A stretch of DNA of 24,111 bases from Firmicutes bacterium UBA3932 (GTDB lineage Bacteria; Bacillota; Clostridia; Peptostreptococcales; Anaerovoracaceae), in assembly GCA_002385825.1 (NCBI GenBank), contig DGEG01000058.1:1-24111 (forward strand), read 5' to 3'. How positions within the stretch are numbered: the first letter of the stretch is position 1; every line of letters begins with the position of its first letter. Position numbers and translations under genes: made by a program. The notes below the pieces were generated by a model, which searched no databases, was not told where the DNA came from, and saw nothing but the letters and a program-made list of their open reading frames with translations. Shown here piece after piece: positions 16,456 to 23,534 of this stretch.

Positions 16456-16726
16456 CCGTCTACATTCGAAATTGCAAATAGACAAGATTTGATTCTCCGC
16501 CATGCTAGTTGTCTACTTTGGAGGTTGAAAATAGACAAGATTTAACTTTTAACTCTGATTGTTGTTTACATTCGAAGTTGCGGGTAGACAAGATTTGATT
16601 TCCGGCCATAATAGTTGTCTATTTTGGAGGTTGAAAATAGACAAGACCCGCCTTTAATTCTTGTTATTGTCTACATTAACAATTGAAAGTAGACAAGGTC
16701 CGGTTGTTGATTTTAATAATTGTCTA
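16456..16726. repeat. Tandem array of 30-nt palindromes, about 53-bp period
   Basis: Five units of form TTGTCTA-N16-TAGACAA begin at 16456, 16509, 16562, 16615 and 16667, and a left half-unit at 16720 ends the array; spacing is 53, 53, 53, 52 and 53 bp. Right arms TAGACAA are invariant (16479, 16532, 16585, 16638, 16690). The left arm of unit 1 is degenerate (CCGTCTA) and that of unit 3 has one change. Unit centres alternate between two types (ATTCGAA-type in 1 and 3, looser in 5; TTGGAGGTTGAAAA-type in 2 and 4), giving a 106-bp higher-order repeat. Linkers of 22-23 bp are AT-rich and only partly conserved. The array lies between the divergent selD and tRNA-Sec promoters. I see no ORF in 16288-16888. 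Confidence 0.9.
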
Positions 16727-16834
16727 AAATAGAGATGGGAGAAACCAGTATGCAATTCCCTGATGGATAGCTGTTAACATTGGAGGCGTTTCCAAATGCA
16801 ACTATCAATCGGCGGCGGGCGGATTACTGCATTA

Positions 16835-16863
16835 TTGAAAAGTAAAACAATGGATGTTATACT
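16835..16863 (+). promoter_or_regulatory. Promoter of tRNA-Sec / selAB
   Basis: TTGAAA (16835-16840), 17-bp spacer, TATACT (16858-16863). The tRNA 5' end is 25 nt past the -10 box, leaving a short leader for RNase P to remove. With no terminator before selA, this promoter can serve tRNA-Sec, selA and selB together. Confidence 0.7.
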
Positions 16864-16888
16864 AAAAACATTCTAGTGCGTGAGATAG

Positions 16889-16985
16889 GGGAATAGATGG
16901 GTGCTGGTGTGCCCTCTGGTCTTCAAAACCAGTACGAGGGGTTAAGAGCCTCTTGGGTGGGTTCGATTCCCACATATTCCCGCCA
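16889..16985 (+). tRNA. selC: tRNA-Sec (anticodon UCA)
   Basis: 97 nt including encoded CCA. Features diagnostic of bacterial tRNA-Sec are: a long acceptor stem (seven Watson-Crick pairs plus a G-A opposition at the eighth position); a 6-bp D stem (GGGTGC/GTGCCC) with a tight TGGT loop; anticodon stem CTGGT/ACCAG enclosing CTTCAAA with TCA at 16923-16925; a long variable arm with GAGG/CCTC pairing; T arm GTGGG-TTCGATT-CCCAC; and G discriminator plus CCA. It is charged with serine and converted to Sec by SelA. It lies 26 nt before selA, so it is probably cotranscribed and processed out of the selAB transcript. Confidence 0.97.
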
Positions 16986-17011
16986 TTTTTATCTTAGCAG
17001 GGGGAAAACAA

Positions 17012-18424
17012 ATGGATAAGCAGGAACTGTTGAAGCGGATTCCTAAAGTGGATGAGGTGTTGAAAGATCAACGCCTGTTTGTGTTTTTTGAGGACACTCC
17101 GAGAGAACTGGTCGTGGAATCCGTTAGGGAAGCGGTAGATGAGCTGAGAAAGAATATCCTCGACTGGGAGGGGGGAGATCCGCCGGCCATAAACATGGAC
17201 GACCTGATCGGCGATGCGGTGAAGAAGGTTCGAGGGAAGAAACAAAAGAGCCTGCGCCGCGTCATCAACGGAACCGGAACGATCCTCCATACAAACCTGG
17301 GAAGGGCGAGGATGTCGGAGGAAGCCGGACGAAATGTGCTGGAAGTGGCGATGAACTATTCCGCATTGGAATATGATTTGAAGCGGGGAGCAAGAGGTTC
17401 CCGTCACGACCATATAGAAAAACTTATCGCAAAAATCGTAGGCACCGAAGGAGCAATGGTGGTGAACAACAATGCTTCTGCGGTGCTTTTGTGTCTCTCA
17501 GCCCTTGCAAAGGGAAAAGAAGTCATAGTATCCCGGGGTGAGCTGGTTGAGATCGGAGGTTCCTTCCGCATACCCGAAATCATGGAATTGGGCGGAGCGT
17601 ACCTTAGAGAGGTAGGCACTACGAATAAAACCAAGCTGGATGACTATCGTAATGCCATTGATAAGGAGAAAACAGGGGCGCTTTTGAAAGTTCACACCAG
17701 CAATTATAAAATCATGGGATTTACTGCGGAAGTGAGCCTGTCCGAACTGTTGGCTCTCGGACAAGAATGGGGCATCCCTGTAGTGTACGATCTTGGGAGC
17801 GGCCTCATGGCAGATCTACAGCAATACGGCATCGATGAGCCCACGGTGCCGGAGAGCGTCCGAAACGGGGCGGATGTGGTAACTTTCAGCGGCGACAAGC
17901 TTTTAGGAGGGCCCCAGGCGGGAATCATAATCGGCAAGAAAAAATACATCGATTGCATGAAAAAACATCCGCTGGCCAGGGCGGTGCGGGTAGACAAGAT
18001 GACTTTGGCAGCGCTGGAGGCCACTTTCCGCGAATATTTCGACATGGAAAAGGCGAAGGAAAGAGTTCCTGTGTTATCCATGATTACCGTTTCCATGGAT
18101 GAGATGAGGACGAAAGCCATTCTGTTGGCGGAGCAGGTCCGCAGGGCAACAGAGGCTTTTGAAATAGAAGTAATTAAGTCAGAAGGACAAATCGGCGGCG
18201 GTTCAACACCCAATCAGTTCCTGGCCGGTTATGCGGTTTCCGTCGTAGGGAAGAAGGTTTCGGCAGATCGCATCGAACGGGATCTGAGAGCTTATGAAGT
18301 TCCCGTAATCGTGCGCATCAATCAGGATCGGGTGTTGATCGATATGAGGACAGTGACAAGAGACGAGATCGATACGGTTGCCAGAGCGCTCATCGCTTGT
18401 GGCGAGAAGTACGATAGGGGGTGA
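17012..18424 (+). CDS. selA: L-seryl-tRNA(Sec) selenium transferase
   Basis: 470 residues, the normal length for bacterial SelA. It is a fold-type I PLP enzyme forming large cytoplasmic ring oligomers that convert Ser-tRNA(Sec) to Sec-tRNA(Sec) using selenophosphate. The N-terminal tRNA-binding helical region (1-80) is followed by the conserved INGTGTILHTNLGRA segment. The PLP-binding lysine is K296 in FSGDKLLGGPQAG, and GGGSTPNQ occurs in the C-terminal domain. It begins 26 nt after tRNA-Sec with an AGGGGG ribosome binding site, and selB starts 9 nt after its stop. No defects seen. Confidence 0.98.
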   Translation: MDKQELLKRIPKVDEVLKDQRLFVFFEDTPRELVVESVREAVDELRKNILDWEGGDPPAINMDDLIGDAVKKVRGKKQKSLRRVINGTGTILHTNLGRARMSEEAGRNVLEVAMNYSALEYDLKRGARGSRHDHIEKLIAKIVGTEGAMVVNNNASAVLLCLSALAKGKEVIVSRGELVEIGGSFRIPEIMELGGAYLREVGTTNKTKLDDYRNAIDKEKTGALLKVHTSNYKIMGFTAEVSLSELLALGQEWGIPVVYDLGSGLMADLQQYGIDEPTVPESVRNGADVVTFSGDKLLGGPQAGIIIGKKKYIDCMKKHPLARAVRVDKMTLAALEATFREYFDMEKAKERVPVLSMITVSMDEMRTKAILLAEQVRRATEAFEIEVIKSEGQIGGGSTPNQFLAGYAVSVVGKKVSADRIERDLRAYEVPVIVRINQDRVLIDMRTVTRDEIDTVARALIACGEKYDRG

Positions 18425-18433
18425 GAGCGAAGA

Positions 18434-20341
18434 ATGCGTAATGTGATTGTAGGAACCGCGGGACATGTGGACCATGGAAAGACTTGTTTGATAAGAGCTC
18501 TCACAGGAACGGATACGGATCGGCTGAAGGAGGAAAAGAAGCGGGGCATCACCATCGATTTAGGTTTTGCGGAAATGCCCAATCCCTCCGGTCAGCAGAT
18601 CGGCATAATCGATGTGCCGGGCCACGAGCGCTTTGTGAGGAACATGCTGGCCGGTATCGGCGGCATCGATCTGGTGCTGTTGGTGGTGGCTGCCGATGAA
18701 GGAGTGATGCCGCAAACCATCGAGCACTTTGAAATTCTTAAAATGCTCGATATTAAAAAAGGCATCGTAGTCATTACCAAGATGGACCTGGTGGACGAAG
18801 ACTGGCTTGAACTTGTGAAAGATGATGTGGCGGCTACGGTGAAAGGCACTTTTCTGGAAGGTGCTCCTGTTGTAGCCGTATCTTCCCACACGGGAGAAAA
18901 TATTGACCAGCTCCGTGCCTTGATTTTAGAAAAAGTAAAAGACGTAGCAAATCGCAGGGAAGACCCTTCTCTGCTTCGAATTCCTATAGATCGTGTATTT
19001 ACAATGGAAGGTTTCGGTACAGTAATCACTGGCACCCTGGTCGAGGGTTCTGTTCGCGTAGGCGATGAAGTGCAGATTTACCCGGGAGAGCGCATTGCAA
19101 AGGTTCGCAACCTTCAAGTTCACGGAAAAGCAGTTGACGCCGCCTTTGCAGGCCAGCGCACCGCCGTGAATCTGGTCAATGTGAAAAAGGACGAGATCAA
19201 GAGAGGGGATGTGCTTGCGGCAAAGGGATCTTTGGAGCAGACAAGGATGCTCGACGTAAAGATCCGCATGTTCGATGACGCGCCGAGAACCCTGGTCAAC
19301 GGCAGCAGGCTCCACTTGTATTACGGTTCCGCCGAAGCCTTATGCAAAGCGGTCCTTCTGGATGCGGATGCTTTGGAAAGCGGCGCTTCCGGATATGCAC
19401 AGCTGCGCATGGAGGAGGAAGTGGCCGTCCGAAAAGGAGACCGATTTATCATACGTTTCTATTCACCTGTGGAAACCATAGGCGGCGGCGTCATATTGGA
19501 TGCCAATCCGGTTAAACACAAACGCTTTAGAAAAGAAGTGATTGACGCATTGAAAATATTGGAAGGCGGAGACGAAGAAGCGGTCTTGGAACAGATTCTT
19601 CGGGAGACCAGCAAACTGTTGCCGTCGAAAAAGGACCTGACCGTCCGGTTGGGCAGGACCACGGAGGAGGTCTCATCGGGGCTCATGAAGTTGGTATCTG
19701 AAGGAAAAGCTGTAAGTCTGTCGGAAGATACTTACGTTCATGTAGAGTATACGGAAAAGGTCCGGAAAGCCACGGAAGACATCCTTGCCGAATATTACGG
19801 GAAAAACCCCATTTCGCCGGGCATGCAAAAGGGAGAATTCCGTAAAAAGCTGGCGGACAAATTGCACATTGCGGATATTAAAAATATAGATCTTCTGCTG
19901 AGCCATCTGGTTAAAAAAGAGCAACTCAGAGATTTGGGCAATTCGGTGGCTCTTCCCGGCCATCGAGTGGAGTATACGCCGGAGCTTTTGGCTTTAATTT
20001 CTCGCCTTGAAAAGAGGTATTTGGATGCGGGCTTCGAAATTCCTGAACTGGAGGATTGCATCCAGGACGAAAAGGACAAAGAGTTGGCAAAGCAAATGGT
20101 GGAAGCCATGAGCGAAAGCGGTACGCTGAAGAAGCTTACTTACCAGTATTATATGCACAGCAGCCATTGGGAGGAGGCCATGAAGCGATTCCGGAATCAT
20201 ATGGAGCAGCACGGGAAAATCACACTTGCAGAGTACCGGGATCTTTTGAATACATCGAGAAAATATGCGGTATTAATATTAGAATATCTGGATCAGCAGA
20301 AAATTACCAAAATGGTGGATGACGCCAGGATATTGCTTTAA
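18434..20341 (+). CDS. selB: Selenocysteine-specific elongation factor SelB
   Basis: 635 residues. The N-terminal GTPase has the P-loop GHVDHGKT (10-17), switch-II DVPGHERF and the TKMD guanine-specificity motif. EF-Tu-like domains II and III follow, then about 250 residues of winged-helix repeats that bind the SECIS hairpin in mRNA. SelB delivers Sec-tRNA(Sec) to the ribosome at UGA codons. It has full family length and is the last gene of the tRNA-Sec-selA-selB unit. No clear terminator lies in the 130 bp before the LysR gene, so readthrough into it is conceivable. Confidence 0.97.
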   Translation: MRNVIVGTAGHVDHGKTCLIRALTGTDTDRLKEEKKRGITIDLGFAEMPNPSGQQIGIIDVPGHERFVRNMLAGIGGIDLVLLVVAADEGVMPQTIEHFEILKMLDIKKGIVVITKMDLVDEDWLELVKDDVAATVKGTFLEGAPVVAVSSHTGENIDQLRALILEKVKDVANRREDPSLLRIPIDRVFTMEGFGTVITGTLVEGSVRVGDEVQIYPGERIAKVRNLQVHGKAVDAAFAGQRTAVNLVNVKKDEIKRGDVLAAKGSLEQTRMLDVKIRMFDDAPRTLVNGSRLHLYYGSAEALCKAVLLDADALESGASGYAQLRMEEEVAVRKGDRFIIRFYSPVETIGGGVILDANPVKHKRFRKEVIDALKILEGGDEEAVLEQILRETSKLLPSKKDLTVRLGRTTEEVSSGLMKLVSEGKAVSLSEDTYVHVEYTEKVRKATEDILAEYYGKNPISPGMQKGEFRKKLADKLHIADIKNIDLLLSHLVKKEQLRDLGNSVALPGHRVEYTPELLALISRLEKRYLDAGFEIPELEDCIQDEKDKELAKQMVEAMSESGTLKKLTYQYYMHSSHWEEAMKRFRNHMEQHGKITLAEYRDLLNTSRKYAVLILEYLDQQKITKMVDDARILL

Positions 20342-20471
20342 TGGTCGTTGGTCAGATTGTTTGTGCAAAATTTCAATTAATGCATTATATCATTTCATAT
20401 ATTTGCCAAAAATCCTGCACTAGTTGAAAAATTGCACAGTTTAACATCCCTTCAGAAAGGAAACGAAAAAA

Positions 20472-21365
20472 ATGGATTTCAAACAGATCGAAGCTTTTGT
20501 AAATGTAGTAAAGTATAAGAGCTTTTCCAAGGCGGCAGACGCATCTTTTCTCACTCAGCCCACCATCAGCACCCATGTGGCTACGCTGGAAAAGGAGCTG
20601 GGAACGAAGCTGATTGACCGCCGGGGAAAAGAGGCTTTGCCCACAAGGCAGGGGCAGATTCTCTATAAATACGCAATTAATCTGTTAAACACAAGGGAAA
20701 AAGCGGTTTTTGCTTTGGAAAGCCATGCCAATGAAATCGGAGGAGTGTTAGAGCTGCAGGCGTCTTCTATCCCCGGTGAATACATAGTCCCCGAGCTGAT
20801 GGCGAAGTTCAAAGAGAAATATCCCCTGGTAAAATTCTATCTCGAGCAGTCGGACAGCAGCAAAGTGGAAGACAACCTGCTAGCCCAGAAGGGAGAAATC
20901 GGTTTTTTGGGATACCTGGGGACGGCAAACCTCCATTATGAAAAAATACTGACGGACCCTGCGGTGCTGATCACGCCCAACAATGAGAAGTTCCGAGCCT
21001 TTGAAGGAAAAGAAATTCCGGTGGAAGCCTTTATCAACGAGCCTTTTGTATGGAGAGAGCATGGTTCCGCCACTCGAAAGGAATTTGAAACAGCCATCAG
21101 CGAAATCGGATACGATCCGAAGGAATTGAACGTGGTGGCCAGGGTCAACGGCATCGAGTCCATTAAGCAGGCCGTGGCCAATGGGCTGGGAGTATCGGTA
21201 ATCTCAAAGATTGCCATTGACTGCGATGCGGGCAGCAAGCGGTTTCTATGGGTCCCCATATCCGGAATGAAACTGAATAGGGAATTCTACCTGGTATGGA
21301 ATAAAAATGTGACACTTTCCCCGACGGCTGAAGCTTTTAAGAACTTTGTGTTGAGCATGATATGA
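20472..21365 (+). CDS. LysR-family regulator, selenium-metabolism associated
   Basis: 297 residues. The N-terminal winged helix-turn-helix (1-60, MDFKQIEAFVNVVKYKSFSK, then AADASFLTQPTISTHVATLEKELG) is followed by a linker helix and a periplasmic-binding-like effector domain resembling that of CysB/Cbl. Clostridial LysR genes of this kind recur beside selA/selB and yedEF, so control of selenium or sulfur genes is a reasonable inference; the ligand is unknown. AGAAAGGAAA provides the ribosome binding site. In the 130-bp upstream region the repeated TGCAC-N13-TGCAC pattern (near 20417-20440) may be an operator, weakly supported. Its stop overlaps the DUF3343 start by ATGA, indicating translational coupling. 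Confidence 0.88.
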   Translation: MDFKQIEAFVNVVKYKSFSKAADASFLTQPTISTHVATLEKELGTKLIDRRGKEALPTRQGQILYKYAINLLNTREKAVFALESHANEIGGVLELQASSIPGEYIVPELMAKFKEKYPLVKFYLEQSDSSKVEDNLLAQKGEIGFLGYLGTANLHYEKILTDPAVLITPNNEKFRAFEGKEIPVEAFINEPFVWREHGSATRKEFETAISEIGYDPKELNVVARVNGIESIKQAVANGLGVSVISKIAIDCDAGSKRFLWVPISGMKLNREFYLVWNKNVTLSPTAEAFKNFVLSMI

Positions 21366-21607
21366 AGACATATTATGTATTGTTTCCGAATCATATGAAC
21401 GCAATCAGACTGAAGGAGATCCTGACCCGCAGAAATTACAGGGTTACCATTGTTCCCACCCCGAGGGAGCTGAGCGCCTCCTGCGGGATTTCCCTGTTGA
21501 TTTGCGAAGAAGATATAGATGATATCAAGGCGATTATAGAAAAGAAAAGAGTTGAAACTCTGGGCATCGCTTCAATTGAAAAAGCAACCTGTCCCATGAA
21601 GGATTGA
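21362..21607 (+). CDS. DUF3343 (Se/S carrier-like) protein, copy 1
   Basis: 81 residues, matching the short DUF3343 family (Pfam name Se_S_carrier). It begins KTYYVLFPNHMNAIRLKEIL, and has the conserved LSASCGISL segment with a single cysteine that may carry selenium or sulfur. It overlaps the LysR stop by four bases. A second, diverged copy is at 23263-23508. A proposed role is to hand a selenium species to SelD or to act as a sensor partner for the regulator; neither is shown. The terminator at 21666-21725 ends this operon. Confidence 0.85.
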   Translation: MKTYYVLFPNHMNAIRLKEILTRRNYRVTIVPTPRELSASCGISLLICEEDIDDIKAIIEKKRVETLGIASIEKATCPMKD

Positions 21608-21665
21608 TTAGTGACCGCCGGTCCGACAGCGATACGGCGAACAATTTCAACGGGCAATATCAATG

Positions 21666-21725
21666 AAAAAACGGGCAGGCCTGCGTGGTTGAGATTCAAC
21701 GGCGCAGACCTGCCCGTTTTTTTTT
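21666..21725 (+). terminator. Rho-independent terminator after LysR-DUF3343
   Basis: ACGGGCAGG-c-CTGCG (21671-21685) pairs with CGCAG-a-CCTGCCCGT across a loop of about 17 nt, with one C-A mismatch, and runs into nine T ending at 21725. The A-run before the stem suggests activity in both directions. The rest of the gap to yedE (21726-21916) holds the nested palindrome and AT-rich sequence without a clear promoter. Confidence 0.9.
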
Positions 21726-21748
21726 ATGAAACTTCCATTTTAGGCAAA

Positions 21749-21780
21749 GTTGTAAAAAGTGTCAGACACCGAATACAACT
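21749..21780 (+). repeat. Nested palindrome upstream of yedE (copy 2 of 2)
   Basis: GTTGTA (21749-21754) and TACAAC (21774-21779) enclose GTGTC-A-GACAC (21759-21769). Compared with copy 1 at 16388-16420, read in the selD direction, there are two substitutions and one inserted base in about 31 positions. Orientation towards the downstream selenium gene is the same in both. Confidence 0.7.
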
Positions 21781-21916
21781 TCCGGTTTATTGATAATGGC
21801 TATATAGAGTTAGAAATATATGGAAACTAACAATTTAACACCCTTTAATAGCTTTGATAGAATTTAACTGAACTAGTAGCTTTAATTTTCATCATATTGA
21901 AAAGGAGTTAAATTCA

Positions 21917-22969
21917 ATGAAAGCAAAAACCCTTGTGATCATTGCCGGTGTGGTGGTAGGCGTGTTCGCACTCCTTCTCACCGCTTTTGGGAATCCGGCA
22001 AACATGGGCTTCTGTATCGCCTGCTTTATCAGGGATACGGCAGGAGGCCTGAAACTGCACAGCGCAGGAGTAGTTCAGTACGTGAGACCTGAAATCATAG
22101 GTCTGGTCCTCGGCGCCTTTATCGTATCCTTGGTAAGCAAGGAGTTTTCGCCCAGGGCAGGCTCGGCGCCCGGCTCACGATTTGTTCTCGGCTTTTTCAT
22201 GATGATCGGCGCCCTCGTGTTCCTCGGATGTCCTTTGAGGATGATGCTTCGCATCGCGGGAGGAGATTTGAATGCCATTGTGGGGCTGGTAGGATTTGTA
22301 GCGGGTATCTTGATAGGTATCGCTTTCCTGAACAAGGGATTTTCCCTGAAGCGTGCTTATAAAATCAGCAAGGCGGACGGCTACATATTTCCGGCTATTC
22401 AGGTTGTATTGCTGGTGCTTCTTTTAGGATTACCGGCGCTGTTGGCATTCAGTGCGGAAGGCCCGGGATCCATGCATGCGCCGATAGCGTTAGCACTTAT
22501 TGCCGGCCTTGTCGTAGGTGGCGTTGCTCAAAAATCCCGCTTGTGCACAGCGGGAGGCATCAGGGACGCCATACTATTAAAGGACTTCACTCTGCTGACC
22601 GGTTTCATTGTCATTATCGCAGTTGTACTCATCGGAAACATCGCTCTCAACAACTTCAACCTTGGCTTTGAAGGACAGCCCATAGCACACAACGATGGGC
22701 TCTGGAACTTCCTTGGAATGGCATTGGTAGGTTGGGCCGCTGTTCTTCTCGGCGGGTGTCCCCTGCGGCAGCTCATCCTGTCGGGGGAAGGAAACGTGGA
22801 CTCGGCGATTACTGCTGTGGGCATGCTCATCGGCGCAGCCTTTGCTCATAACTTCGGACTTGCGTCCTCAGGGCAAGGCCCCACATTAAACGGTCAGATT
22901 GCTGTAATTATCGGCTTTATTGTAGTTGCAGCCATCGGATTTACGAACCTGCAGAAAGGAGATGCTTAG
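21917..22969 (+). CDS. yedE: Selenium-metabolism membrane protein YedE/FdhT (YeeE/YedE transporter family)
   Basis: 350 residues, almost entirely hydrophobic, with about nine to ten transmembrane helices and an internal duplication. Conserved cysteine-containing motifs are spread along it: GFCIACFIRD (near 31), FLGCPLRMMLR (near 103), KSRLCTAGGIRD (near 200) and GGCPLRQL (near 275). The family imports thiosulfate or, in selenium gene clusters, is proposed to import a selenium compound; the paired CPLR motifs may relay the chalcogen through the membrane. AAGGAG precedes the ATG. The TusA-like gene starts one base after its stop, a typical transporter-carrier pairing. Confidence 0.92.
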   Translation: MKAKTLVIIAGVVVGVFALLLTAFGNPANMGFCIACFIRDTAGGLKLHSAGVVQYVRPEIIGLVLGAFIVSLVSKEFSPRAGSAPGSRFVLGFFMMIGALVFLGCPLRMMLRIAGGDLNAIVGLVGFVAGILIGIAFLNKGFSLKRAYKISKADGYIFPAIQVVLLVLLLGLPALLAFSAEGPGSMHAPIALALIAGLVVGGVAQKSRLCTAGGIRDAILLKDFTLLTGFIVIIAVVLIGNIALNNFNLGFEGQPIAHNDGLWNFLGMALVGWAAVLLGGCPLRQLILSGEGNVDSAITAVGMLIGAAFAHNFGLASSGQGPTLNGQIAVIIGFIVVAAIGFTNLQKGDA

Positions 22970-22970
22970 T

Positions 22971-23174
22971 ATGTCAATCGATGCGAGAGGCCGTGCCTGT
23001 CCCGAACCGGTTCTCATGACGAAAAAGTCCTTGAGTGCAAATCCCGAAGGGGTTGAAATACTTGTGGATAATGTTACCGCAATGGAAAACATAAAACGCT
23101 TTGCCACCAACCAAGGCTATCAGGTTACTGTGGAGGAGCAGGGAGAAGACTATCTGTTGAAAATTACAAAATAA
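22971..23174 (+). CDS. TusA-family sulfur/selenium carrier protein
   Basis: 67 residues from the ATG at 22971, which AAGGAG inside the end of yedE positions. An in-frame earlier start at 22926 lies within yedE and is unlikely. The N-terminal SIDARGRACPEPVLMTKK contains the CPxP motif whose cysteine forms the persulfide or perselenide. It is a single-domain relative of the N-terminal half of YedF encoded 360 bp downstream, with which it shares the IDARG, CPxP and LVDN-TA-EN segments, suggesting local duplication. It probably accepts the chalcogen from YedE and passes it on. Confidence 0.9.
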   Translation: MSIDARGRACPEPVLMTKKSLSANPEGVEILVDNVTAMENIKRFATNQGYQVTVEEQGEDYLLKITK

Positions 23175-23200
23175 AAACGTATAATGGAGGGAACGATTCC

Positions 23201-23219
23201 ATAAGGGACCGTCCCTTAT
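23201..23219. repeat. Short palindrome ATAAGGGAC-C-GTCCCTTAT
   Basis: A 9-bp perfect inverted repeat around a single central base, between the TusA-like and DUF3343 genes. It shares the AAGGGAC/GTCCCTT core with the hairpin at 8557-8587. It may be a dispersed palindrome or an intra-operon processing site; no T-run follows. Confidence 0.6.
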
Positions 23220-23262
23220 TATTCAAGACAAAATAATAATAACAGTTTGATAGGTGCAGAAA

Positions 23263-23508
23263 ATGAAATATTTAGCAACTTTTTATACACATTTTGATGC
23301 GACAAAATACCATAAATATATCCGTAAAAAAGGAGCCATGGCATCATTAAAGCCGGTGCCTCGCAAACTCAGCTCCTCATGCGGAAGCTGTGTTGTTTTC
23401 ACCATGGCCGGAGAGCTGCCTTTGGAGGAACTGCTTACGGCGGCGGATGTGGAACGGCTTTATCAGGTTGACGGCAATGATTACCTGCTCCTTGGGGAAA
23501 ATGAATGA
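23263..23508 (+). CDS. DUF3343 (Se/S carrier-like) protein, copy 2
   Basis: 81 residues from the ATG at 23263; an in-frame GTG at 23254 would add three residues, but TAGGTG sits at proper distance from the ATG. It begins MKYLATFYTHFDATKYHKYI and has LSSSCGSCVVF, with a CxxC in place of the single cysteine of copy 1. The CxxC could carry or reduce a selenium species. It sits between two carrier proteins (TusA-like and YedF), which supports a role in chalcogen relay. Function is inferred from context only. Confidence 0.87.
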   Translation: MKYLATFYTHFDATKYHKYIRKKGAMASLKPVPRKLSSSCGSCVVFTMAGELPLEELLTAADVERLYQVDGNDYLLLGENE

Positions 23509-23534
23509 GGAATTAAAAAAAAGGGGGGGAGCTC

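Noticed and set aside
16456..16726. CRISPR array
   Set aside because: Regular 53-bp period, but the conserved parts are only 7-nt arms. Centres and linkers are related to each other in a two-unit alternation instead of being unique spacers, and no cas gene is present.
22926..22970. Extended TusA-like protein starting inside yedE
   Set aside because: The AAGGAG at the end of yedE positions the ATG at 22971, where the canonical SIDARG start of TusA-like proteins begins.
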